Position numbers and translations under genes: made by a program. From Trachelipus rathkii (lineage: Eukaryota > Arthropoda > Malacostraca > Isopoda > Trachelipodidae): a stretch of DNA of 19,828 nucleotides. Shown one piece after another: positions 10,097 to 18,954 of the stretch (position 1 is the stretch's first letter; every line of letters begins with the position of its first letter). The notes below the pieces were generated by a model. It saw only the letters and a list, made by a program, of their open reading frames with translations. It was not told the DNA's origin and did not search any database. The stretch spans positions 82,501-102,328 of the forward strand of contig JABUQX010022126.1 in assembly GCA_015478945.1 (NCBI GenBank), given 5' to 3'.

Positions 10097-10552
10097 TTAT
10101 GTGTTTTCATTTGTTTTCGTTGGTTTCTTCCTTTGAATGTTTTCTTTTTCTTTCTTTCCTTCTTCCGGTGGTTGTTGTACTAACAAATCATCTTCTGATT
10201 TTTCACTTTCTTCACTGTCCAAGCAGCTTTCATTTTCTTCTTCGGATGGTGCTTCTTGTTCCTCAGTCGCCAACTCATCAATTATGCTCTCGACCACGTT
10301 TGAATTAAATGTTCCATCGTCTTTTAATGGGTTAAAGTGGGATCCTCCTTATACCTGTATATGTATGTCCTTCAAGTTGTTACGTTTCCTCGTATTTGGT
10401 CCAATGTAGATAACTGAACAACAGATTACATGATGTAGCCAAATTCTTAGGTTAAATTCATCACTGGCCACTAATAGCACCTCCGGAACTGGTTCTCTTC
10501 CTGGAATCCTAAAAGTTTTCAACCCCTTCAGAGATTTTAGTTTCTGTCCAAC
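10097..10552 (-). pseudogene. Linker between RNase H and second protease: hydrophobic/basic part, then Glu/Ser-rich part
   Basis: One minus-strand frame, broken by TAA at 10349-10351, covers about 150 codons. The first part (10352-10552) is mixed, with basic patches. The second part (10099-10297) is strongly acidic (runs of Glu and Ser, including EENESCL), then lysine-rich before TAA 10097-10099. It resembles no domain I know. Low-complexity acidic-then-basic composition suggests a disordered spacer inside Pol. The matching stretch of the right arm (18030-18122) is identical to 10200-10292 over 93 bp, by far the best-conserved part of the palindrome. Confidence 0.5.
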
Positions 10553-10557
10553 CGATA

Positions 10558-11290
10558 CTAATAATTAATCAAAGCAAAGTAATATATTAATAGAATACGC
10601 TTCCTTAATTCCTTGTGGTCCTTTGTTAGCAATTGCTCCTCCTTTAAAATTTCTTCCAGACTCAAGAACAAAGAATCAGCACCTCCTGACACTAAACTTA
10701 TTACTTTCAATCCTTTTGGTCGAGCCTCAGGATCTGTAATATCGACCTCCTCCTCCTCTGATTTTCTTTGGCAGCGGGACCATGTGTCTGCAAAGACATT
10801 GTCCTTCCCTGGGCAGCACGGAATCTAAAATCTATACTCACTTAAGTCATCTAAGACGCAAGTCAACTTGCTATCTACTAGCTTCATTGTTGTGGAGATA
10901 ATATAATGTCGATAGATCTGTGTAAAGTTATCGAAAATGAATAATAGGAAGGGGCGAAAACTCTTGTTCCCCATCTTATTGGCTAATAGTTCCCTTATAT
11001 AGTATATGTCCCCTGCTTTCACATGCATCTGAATGAGTGAGAGTTACATTCGATTGCTCTACGCTTTCGCCTTCCTGTTCGCTGACATAAGCCTGCTCCC
11101 ATGCCAAATCGCTTGCATCCACATAGAGTTCCAATTTTTCGCTACCTTCTGAGAAGTCTGGGAATGCTAGTTTGACTGATTCCTTCATTAATCTTTTTAA
11201 GCCTTCAAAAGCCTTAATCCTTTAGTCCGTCCATTCAATTTTGTCCTTCCTTTTTCCTCCTGTTAACGCACTAAGAGATGCTGCCACTCC
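10558..11290 (-). pseudogene. RNase H domain of Pol and its C-terminal extension
   Basis: The N-terminal part (frame ending 10976) has a typical run-in, with TAA at 11222-11224, then AFEGLKRL and LELYVDASDLAW. The Asp at 11117-11119 is the first RNase H acid. After a frameshift the next frame (to 10825) has IRELLANKMG, corresponding to the usual RELLAI-type helix. After TAG 10825-10827, in the same frame, comes PGKDNVFADTWSRC, the conserved end of the domain; its Asp (10786-10788) is kept. About 70 acidic-to-mixed codons follow to TAG 10558-10560. RNase H would remove the RNA strand during reverse transcription. Substitutions around the expected TDH motif (YRHY here) suggest further decay. 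Confidence 0.7.
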
Positions 11291-12246
11291 TTAACAATTT
11301 CTGATGAATTTTCGCTGAAAGTTTATCATTCCTAGATATTGCCTTAGTTCTCCCACCTTTGTTGGTTTTTCCAATTTGTTCGCCTGGTCCATGAATTCTG
11401 GAAGTTTCCTTATCCCTGTCCTGCTGAGGATATGACCTAAAAATTTTACCTCTTTTTGAACCCAACTGCACTTGCTAATCTTGATCTTGACGTTTGTTTC
11501 GCAGAATCGTTGTAAAACCTGGTCAATTAGTATCAGATGTTCCTCAAATTCCTTTGATATTAGTAGGACGTCGTGCACATACACCATTACTCTATCCCGA
11601 CTGAATCCTGTTAGTATTCTTTGCATTTTCCTTTCGAATGCTGCTGGTCATTCTTCAATCCGAACTCAACCTTTTAAATCGGTATTGCCCACTAACCGTT
11701 GAAAATGCGGTGAAGTCCTTGCTATCGTCTTCCAACTGCATTTGGTAGTATCCCTTTACCAAATACAGGCAAGTGTAATATTTCACCCATGGCATGAGAA
11801 AATAGTTTCGGTTATATTAGTTATTGGGAACCTATCTGCCTCTGTCACCTTATTTAAGCGTCGATAATCTGCACACAAACGAAGCATTCCATCCTTCTTC
11901 CTGACAGGTACCACTAGAGAACTCCATCCTGCTGCACATGGTTCTACAATATCTTTTAAACATAACTCCTGGACCTGATTTTCGATTTCCTCGTTTGTTT
12001 TCTAATCGAACCTTCTTGCCCTTTGATAGATAGGAGTGTAGTCATGTAACCGTATCCTGTTTGGTGTCATAGATGTTTCAGTCACATCCGATTCTCCCTT
12101 ACTAAACACTCCTTTTTGCCTATGTAGAACATCTATGATTTTCTTTCGTTGTTCCTGTCTTAATTTTTTTTCATAAAAGTAATTGCTTTCTCTAATTTTT
12201 CCTTCGTCCATTCTTCCTCAATAGCGCCTTGTTTTCCTGTTTCTCG
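11291..12246 (-). pseudogene. Reverse transcriptase with two catalytic aspartates replaced
   Basis: Recognisable blocks in order: the approach region with YTPIYQRARRF (ending at TAG 12002-12004); a block with AAGWSSLVVPVRKKDG and LCADYRRLN; motif A as CLYLVKGYYQMQL, where the usual LDL reads LYL (Tyr TAT at 11763-11765); a TAFST-type block; an FGLKNAP-like block split by two one-base shifts; motif C as YVHDVLL, where the usual YVDD or YIDD has His (CAC at 11573-11575); and the thumb with FLGHILSRTGI. One frameshift lies in an A8 run near 12166. The domain copies element RNA into DNA; loss of two of the three metal-binding acids would abolish this. Confidence 0.85.
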
Positions 12247-12522
12247 CACCGTTGTATTTACTGTGCATCCTCTGTTTTCATATTCTTGTAGGTTATCCTC
12301 ATCTAGTATTAGGTGAGCTATCCCCACTTTTTCTCATTTTCCCAATCTTAGTTGTCCTGGTGTCAGTTTCCTTATTAATATGTTTCCTTCCTTTTTGCTC
12401 CATTTCACTAATCCTGGTAGTACTTTAAATTGTTTGTTATACCCTCTTCGGTTGTGTTCTACTCCTTCAATCAATAATTCCTCTGGTTTGACGTCATATC
12501 TACCCTTTCTGGGCCTAATCAT
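12247..12522 (-). pseudogene. Spacer between protease and reverse transcriptase
   Basis: A frame from 12522 to the TGA at 12334-12336 continues in the same frame beyond the stop towards the RT. It contains a basic segment (RPRKGRYDVKPEELL), KVLPGLVKWSKKEGNILIRKLTPGQL, and then an acidic stretch (LILDEDNLQEYENRG). Many Ty3/gypsy elements carry a comparable beta-rich connector here. No catalytic motif is present. Confidence 0.5.
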
Positions 12523-13056
12523 TATTTGTGATTGTAACTTTTTCCATGGTGCATACTGGTAGTGATGTTACGACCCTCACACAGTTTCCAGGTCTTTCAG
12601 CAAGATATACCTGTTCCTTTGTATTGTGTTCCCCATACCTTGTGAACGATCCATCTCTTACATCTATTTTGATTTTGTTTTGGATTAAAAATGGCATCCC
12701 CAAAATTGTTCTTTACTTTAACCTTTCTACTATGATGAAGTCCGCCGAACCATAATCAATGTCATCAATAGTGATTCTCAATTTTGTTGTCTGATGGGAT
12801 TCTACAACTAATGTGGATCTCCCACTCCTCGTAGTCTCATCACTTTGTTTATTACTTCAGGATTAGGGATCCTCCTAAATGATTCCTGTCCTATAATACA
12901 ATATTGAGAACCTGAATCAACTATAGCTGACATTTCTATATTATTCAGTTTTCTAATAAATTTTAATAAAGGTGTTATGTTTATACCCTGCTTACCTTCA
13001 TTATAAGCCCTACTCACTGCATGGTATATCCCTGTTGCAGTATTTATCGTATCCAT
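12515..13056 (-). pseudogene. Retropepsin 1 (DSG), in the usual place upstream of RT
   Basis: The frame starting at 13056 shows MSAIVDSGSQYCIIG, with the catalytic Asp at 12916-12918. DSG replaces DTG, as in many retroelement proteases. The frame stops at 12808-12810. A one-base shift leads to a second frame with TAA at 12713-12715 and then TILGMPFL (about 12689-12709), the retropepsin ILG motif, about 71 residues after the Asp. The protease would process the Gag-Pol precursor inside particles. Gag tail and this domain share a frame (with stops at 13192-13194 and around 13113), which suggests an ancestral Gag-Pol fusion. Confidence 0.75.
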
Positions 13057-13191
13057 CTCTCTCCTTTTTATTCTATGTGTCCTTTGTGGTAAAGCACCCT
13101 CAATATCCTGTTTTCCTATTTATAAATTCTTCTGCCTCTGGGTCCAATGTCGCACAACTTTGAGTAGCCGCTCTAGTTTCTGAATGATGAT

Positions 13192-13509
13192 TTATTTTGG
13201 AGGTTCGCTTCGACTCGTCCTCGGTCCTGACGGAGCCACCCCGTTTCCCGAAATTTTTTGAGTCTTCCTCTTTTGTATAAATTCCGTTATTTCTCCTCTT
13301 AAAGGACAAGTGTCCCTCCAATATCCTGTTTCCTCTCACAAAAAACATCTTTTTTCAAAGGTTTTTCCTTCATCTTGCTCCTGTCTGTTTGTGTCCTGTT
13401 GCTCCTGTCTTCCAAAATCTTGTTGTTCACGCCTTCTGCAGTCCGGATAAAAGATTAGGCGGCGCGGATAGGAAAAAGTGTTTACCTTTGTTGTTAACAA
13501 ACTAGGCCA
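13192..13509 (-). pseudogene. Gag C-terminal remnant with eroded CCHC zinc knuckle
   Basis: The frame opens after TAA 13510-13512 and ends at TAA 13192-13194. It begins with a basic patch (YPRRLIFYPDCRRR) and a Gln/Asp-rich segment (repeated QEQ). From 13347 to 13306 it keeps exact C-x2-C-x4-H-x4-C spacing, but the second Cys is a TGA stop (13336-13338) and the His is Tyr (TAT, 13321-13323). The first Cys (13345-13347) and the last (13306-13308) remain, as does the Gly before the His position. The knuckle normally binds element RNA for packaging. Most of gag, and anything upstream, is missing because the palindrome turns here. Confidence 0.65.
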
Positions 13510-13624
13510 TTATTAGAAGAGAATGGTTTGGAAATATAATAGGATGGTGATTTAAGGTTGTTGCGGAGTGACGAACATCCGTGAACATGGAATGTGACCA
13601 AGGAGAGGCTAACGAGGGTGCTGT
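13510..13624. other. Turning point of the palindrome
   Basis: Left of this stretch the retroelement is on the minus strand; to the right it resumes on the plus strand. A small hairpin (CCATT, 10-base loop, AATGG at 13507-13526) sits at its edge. No spacer gene is present. The exact centre cannot be placed to the base because the right arm is so divergent. Confidence 0.5.
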
Positions 13625-14200
13625 GTTAAGCCCTACTTCATTGCAGTTAGCTATCTTGGGGAGACGATCAGTGCACGCATCCCGTTGGGACAGCAACAGA
13701 CAGTTGCGTAGCAACGATGACACTGAAAAACCTTTGACCGCAAAAAGATGTTCTTATGTAGTACACGGCATAGCAGCAGAATTTATATGCGAGTGGACAC
13801 TCTATAGTTGACACTTCTAAGCTTAGTCTGAGAATATTGGAGACTCTGTTTGTTTGGACATTACAGTTAAACTACTTTCATTTACCTCTCGCAAGCGGGG
13901 CCTATAAGTACTCAAATTTTCGGGTAAACGGGGTGGCTCGTTCAATGTATTATTCTGTCTAGATTATCACGCTGGGGACGAGTCGACTCATTGTCGAGTG
14001 TGATACTCTGCGCACTAAGTATACAATCATTAGAAACTAGGCGGTTACTTCAAAGTTGTGGTACTGTGTTTGAGGACCATAGCCGAGAACTTGTATTGAC
14101 AATAGAGAGTATTCTACTATTATTTAGGACTAAACACGGTTACCTTTCATTGCGATAGGTGCTTTATTTACACCAACAGAAGAGTGAGACATCAATCATT
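13625..14200 (+). pseudogene. Gag-tail remnant, right arm
   Basis: Aligns in order with 13450-13070 of the minus strand. The CCHC spacing is not preserved here. A 76-codon frame (13581-13811) crosses it but carries no gag feature and is an accident of the indels. Confidence 0.5.
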
Positions 14201-14206
14201 AATAGG

Positions 14207-14860
14207 TGAGATAGAGAGTTGGATACGATTAACATTTTACTATGCAAATCAGTGTTGATAAGAATCTCCATTGCAGTGAGTAGGCCGGTGCCTTCTTATA
14301 AGTATGACGGCTAAAGCAGGAGTTATAAACTCTATAATCCCTTTGACGTGTCCAAATTTTAAAGACATTTTATAAGAAATCAACTTGTTAATATATAGAG
14401 GACAAGCTGTCAGCTATAGTTGTCAGGTTCTCATTATTTGTTTATTAAGAGGGGAAGGAACTCAAAATCATGGGTTACTTTCTCTTCCTCAATTCTCGCA
14501 ATACAGAATTATTTAAATATCAAAGGTGATGAGACTACGAGGATTGGAGATCTCAAACTTATTCAGTCCTTGGCTCTATAGAATTCTCTTATGATACACA
14601 AACATTTTTGCAGAAATCCATTGTCTATTTATGACATTGTTCTTTATGAGTTCCAGGCCGGTACTTTCGACTTATAGCGATGCTAGATAAGTGTCTATAC
14701 TAGTAAGAACTATCGTGTCGGTGCCGTACTCGTAACGTAGTTTTCTGGAAATAACATCATACTAAAATCAAAATAGAGGGTGTGGGAGGAGCAAGAGTGG
14801 GACTCGTATGTCACAAGGCTAACAAGGCTGATATCACTATATCAATTGTAATCATTGCGT
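14207..14860 (+). pseudogene. Retropepsin 1 remnant, right arm
   Basis: Begins at the block gagagttggatacgatta, matching the start of the left-arm protease frame. The active-site region at about 14411-14440 has lost bases, so the DSG triplet is broken. The matching gatgagactacgagga block lies at about 14528. Confidence 0.55.
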
Positions 14861-15384
14861 GAGGTCAATCCTGTTCCATCACACACGACATTGGGAACAT
14901 CTTTGTGTTGATGGGGTTCAGAATCTTACACAGTTTCATTTCTTACCCTTAGTACTCGTTTACAACACGACCTATTTTGAAGACAACACTGTTAGCACTA
15001 TCAAATTTATGAATAGGTATCTAAGAAAAGGGTTAGCATAGATACGTTCCAATAAAACCTCCTAGATGGAATAGTGTGCCCATGGAAGTAGAGTAGAAAA
15101 TAGCAAACTGAGGTATACTACAAACAATTTTAAGAAGTACTAACCAGGATTAGTGAATTATAGGCGGCATGAAACGAGTGGATAGGAACGAATATTGAAC
15201 CTTAAGTCAGAAGAGCATTGAGATTCTCCTAGTAATTTAACGATTGGCGAAAAAGGCAGAGCAAAGGTGGGGACTAGTGCTCACCTATATACTAGATGAG
15301 TAAATTACAATGGAGATACTGAAATAACAGAGATCGCCCACAGTTACAATAAACAACGGTGACGAGAAATCTAGGATTAGAACA

Positions 15385-16500
15385 ACGGTGCGGCTATTGA
15401 GGAAAGAATGTCCAGATATTGAGCAAAAATATTCATTAAAGGGAAAAATGTTTCACTCTTATTATATAGGAAAAAAAATTCGATCCAAGACAACTTTTGA
15501 TAAAAAAACGATACTTGATATCATTTTCATCTTTAGCACTGATATTCTAACATTGGTCAAACAGAGGGATTTTGTAGGAGTTTTAAGAGGAAGAATCGGA
15601 TTGTTGAGACTGCACAAATCTATGACACATAGACCGGACACTGGACATGAGCAATACTATCATCCTATCTATCAAAGGGCAAGAAGGTTCGATTAGAAAA
15701 CAAACGAGGAATCCGAAAATAAAAATATGGCTGTACAACTGGGAGTTATTTTCTACTAACGACACGTCTAGTTGTAGGACACCAATGTCTGCAAGTTTCT
15801 ACCCGACTGCAAGAAGATTATTCTTACAACATAGGAATCCTGGTCAGGAGAGGATGCTGTGGACATGTACTCCCTAGTTGTGGTCGCTGCCAGATTATCG
15901 ACCGCTTAATATAAGTGTACAGAGGCAGAATAGGTCTACAATATTACTAATATCAACACGACTATTTTCTCACCTGACTCCATTGGGTGAACTCATTAAA
16001 TCTATCTTAGTCGTTATTAATAAGGGATAACTACCAAATGCAGTTGAAAGACGAATAGGCAAGGACTGTCCACCCGCCTTTTCTTCAAAACTGTTCTATT
16101 TACTAGATAGTTAAGGGTTGATTGGATTGGGGGCAAGGAATACAATCCATCTCGTATTGTACGTCCCTGGGTTCAAGTATCACGATGTTCGTGGGTCGCT
16201 TTCAGAACGGGAATTGTTGATGGTCTACAAAGTCCAATGAAGCTCGGATTTACCAGTGAAGATAGGGTGAACCAAGATGTCGTGGAAAACCAAACAGATA
16301 AGATCAAGATGTGCCCGTGCACGTTAGAGGTTATGATAAAGAGTTTAAATATTCTATGTTTCATATGTTTCCTTTCTTACAGGATACATAAGAAACTTCC
16401 AAATTCATGGACCAGGAACAATTCGTAACAACCAACAGAACTGGAGGGAGAATACTAAGGCAATATCTGGAATTCATTACACACTTTTCTAGCGAAAAAT
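15385..16500 (+). pseudogene. Reverse transcriptase remnant, right arm
   Basis: Collinear with 12240-11290 of the minus strand through several short exact blocks, separated by insertions of one to a few tens of bases. The frame 15388-15696 reaches the YQRARRFD block and its TAG, as on the left. Motifs A and C cannot be read because of indels. Confidence 0.65.
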
Positions 16501-17350
16501 TCAATCAGAACACTTGGACCAATCGTCAATAATAAACCTCGTTGACGTGCGTTAACCAGGACGAATTAAAGGAAGGACAAGTATGATTTGAAATGGTACG
16601 GACTAAGAAATAGGCAGATTAGGCTTTTTTGGTGACAGGGCTATAATACAAGATGGTTATATCAAGAAGGTTGTAAAATCATTAATCGCAGAACTAGCAT
16701 TCCCAGAACTCTATTTTCTTTCTATGGCAAGGTAAGACGTGAAAAAATTTTGCGCATATTAATCTGACGTTCAATTATTGTTGTGGATTGCAAGTGAGCT
16801 TGGCATGGGTACAAGGTCTTGATGGTTGGCAGGAAACAGGTAAGGTCGAAAGGAGAAGTATCGCCTGTAACTCTTTCTACCCTCACTGATCAATGCACTT
16901 GATGAAATCGCAAGGACTAGTATACGGGCGTTGGTGAGTGAGAGGAGAGAGTAGGTGGAGGGAGAGATGACAGTGGTAAGAGAGAGGGGGGGTGAGAGGT
17001 GGGGTGGGAGGCGGCGCGGTGTGGAGTGTGTGGGTGGGGTGGGGGTGGGGGGTCGGGAGGTACTGGTGGGAGGCGGAACAGGGCGGGGGTCGGGAGGGCG
17101 GGGGTGATTTCGCATTTCTGGTTAGGGCCTGTTCTTCTCAAGTTCATTACTGTCTCCACACACTTTACTTTGTTGAGAGGTCTTATGGTTTGGTACAAGC
17201 TAGCAAGTTCCTGCTATGGTTTGCGATCTTAGATGGACCTTTTATAGTTCTGATCGGTCTATGAATGTATATGTGTCAGCAGGATTCCCGTCGCTGTGCC
17301 TCACGCCAAGGGAAGGAATGTCTTTTTGCAGACAAGCATGTCCCGCTGCC
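16501..17350 (+). pseudogene. RNase H remnant with inserted G-rich block, right arm
   Basis: Matches the left arm at gtgcgttaacc, aaggaaggacaa, gaactagcattcccaga, gcttggcatggg and finally gcagacaagcatgtcccgctgcca, near 17330. The block 16984-17106 has no counterpart on the left. Confidence 0.6.
16984..17106 (+). repeat. G-rich low-complexity block with G-quadruplex potential
   Basis: A plus-strand run of G tracts (for example GGGTGGGGTGGGGG followed by GGGGGG and GGG), quite unlike the AT-rich surroundings. Four or more G3+ tracts with one- or two-base loops satisfy the G-quadruplex pattern. Pro-rich frames on the opposite strand are its shadow. Confidence 0.75.
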
Positions 17351-18200
17351 AACGAAAATCACAGACACGGTAGGAAGGATGGATTACTCGATCTCTATAA
17401 TCAGACTCCTGGACGTTCGGCTGCGTTCTGGAGAGCTACTCCTAATTTATAACGTGTAATTGCAAGTATTTCGCAGAGAGTAAGTTTAGGTGTCACGTGT
17501 AGTACTGTTGTGATTTCTTCTGTCTTCTCCTCGTTCGGATAGTCTGCTGAAACGAAAACATATTCGATTTTCAAAGTGAGAAGGGAGCATCTAGCTAACA
17601 AAGTGACCCCACTTAAGGATCTTGTAAGCGAGCGTACCTACGCTTTCTATTAGCACTTATTGACGGTCCTAATACGATCAGGAAGTAGTATGCGGTTGAG
17701 ACCTTTGAAACTAATAAACTAGACATGTCAGAAGGGTGTGAACAAATTGAAGGCTTTTGTTCTTTCACTGTGGTTGTTTTAAGAGCCATTTCTCAATACC
17801 TAGGATTAAGAGACATCCAGTTATCCGAGGTTGCTCACGTCTAGTGTGCATGTAATTGATATATAACACTATAGAATTCTGGTCACTACATCATGTATAA
17901 TCTGTTGTTTCAGTTATCTACATTGACCAAAATACGAGGAAACGTAACAAACTTGAAGGACATACATATTAGGAGGGTCTCATTTTAACCCCCATTAAAA
18001 GACGATGGAACATTTAATTCAAACGAGGACGAGAGCATAATTGATGAGTTGGCGACTGAGGAACAAGAAGCACCATCCGAAGAAGAAAATGAAAGCTGCT
18101 TGGACAGTGAAGAAAGTGAAAATAATCATAAGGTGATTTGTTATACTAACAATCCACCGTAGAAGTAGATTAGGGTGATAAACTATGATTAGAAAGGCGA
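17351..18200 (+). pseudogene. Acidic linker remnant, right arm, with a 93-bp stretch identical to the left arm
   Basis: 17351-17880 aligns weakly with the RNase H extension. From about 17900 the match becomes strong, and 18030-18122 is base-for-base identical to the reverse complement of 10200-10292. Similarity falls away again within 20 bases after it. Confidence 0.65.
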
Positions 18201-18954
18201 GTAGTACTAATCATACTCGGTTTAAAGCTTGACAACCATAAAATAGATATATAAATCATATTATAGTGTTACATGGCAGACTATTTTACTCTATTTAGGC
18301 GAGTATTACTACTAGATGTATGAGCTTTTCTGGTTACTAGGCATCGCCGATATAATCAAGCTACGTGTTACAAGAAACAGTAAGTAAGGTAGTAACTAGA
18401 ACCATTTGGACACATATTAATAGTAATTATAAGTAGATTTGTAGTCAACAGATTGCTATACAAGAGCGCGAGAAGACATGCCAAATTAATTATTATTAGC
18501 TTTAAGTCAATCTTATATACTTACGCTATTCGGCAACGGTATTTAGAATATATTAGTCGTTAAGGTATATCCTATTACCAGCATATATAGTTATTATGTC
18601 TACCTACGGGATGATAGTTATCTAGGCGATATAACGATACGAGAAAGCAATTGTTATGGATCGATATTATGTAGAAAGCATAGTCAGTAAATTACTGATC
18701 AATTAATGGTAAGATGAATACAGATTCAAGTGATTATATATATTTATAGATGATTTGTGGTTTATATTATTATATATATATATATCATTATAAATAATAT
18801 ATATGTGTTGTTAATTAATATATATATATTATAGTTATAATTATAGTTATATTAGAGACAAAGTATAATAATGATATGATAGTAATAATAAATATTTAAT
18901 ATACATAATTTATAAAGAAATAATAAAAGTTTAGCAGGAAGCTAGTTACCAAAT
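18201..18954 (+). pseudogene. Retropepsin 2 remnant, right arm, with AT-rich expansion
   Basis: Matches the left-arm second protease at gcttttctgg (about 18327), acaagaaacagta (about 18369) and ctagaaccatttggacacat (about 18397), and more loosely at cgctattcgg (about 18524). The DTG codons are scrambled. About 18735-18910 is an AT-rich stretch roughly twice as long as its left-arm counterpart, with (TA)n runs. Confidence 0.55.

Larger units (their letters stand above)
7384..13509 (-). mobile_element. Ty3/gypsy-type LTR retrotransposon, 5'-truncated and inactivated (left arm of palindrome)
   Basis: Domain order along the minus strand is gag tail, retropepsin 1, reverse transcriptase, RNase H, acidic linker, retropepsin 2, H2C2 finger, integrase with GPY/F-type C-terminus, polypurine tract and candidate 3' LTR. 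RNase H before integrase places it in the Ty3/gypsy group, not Ty1/copia. The 5' LTR, primer-binding site and most of gag are missing: the element stops at about 13.51 kb, where the inverted second arm begins. At least ten in-frame stops and several one-base frameshifts break it. Two reverse-transcriptase and one integrase catalytic positions are substituted. If it ever moves it would need proteins from another copy. Confidence 0.85.

Noticed and set aside
10099..10409. Ser/Phe-rich plus-strand frames as secreted or membrane proteins
   Set aside because: They are the antisense of the Glu/Lys-rich linker of the retroelement.
13100..13348. Minus-strand 82-codon frame as a separate gag-region gene
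   Set aside because: It overlaps the zinc knuckle in another frame. The knuckle's exact cysteine spacing supports the other frame in its first half; its second half (after about 13192) could still be the true frame after a shift, but this cannot be decided here.
7715..13509. A variant genetic code that would read the in-frame stops of the element
   Set aside because: All three stop codons occur in frame, alongside several frameshifts and replaced catalytic residues. Decay explains everything without a new code.
13507..13526. CCATT...AATGG hairpin as a transposon end or recombination site
   Set aside because: A 5-bp stem is too short to mean anything alone; it is only noted as lying at the edge of the palindrome centre.
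16771..17198. Proline-rich minus-strand frames
   Set aside because: They are the complement of the G-rich low-complexity block and lie in the scrambled RNase H remnant.
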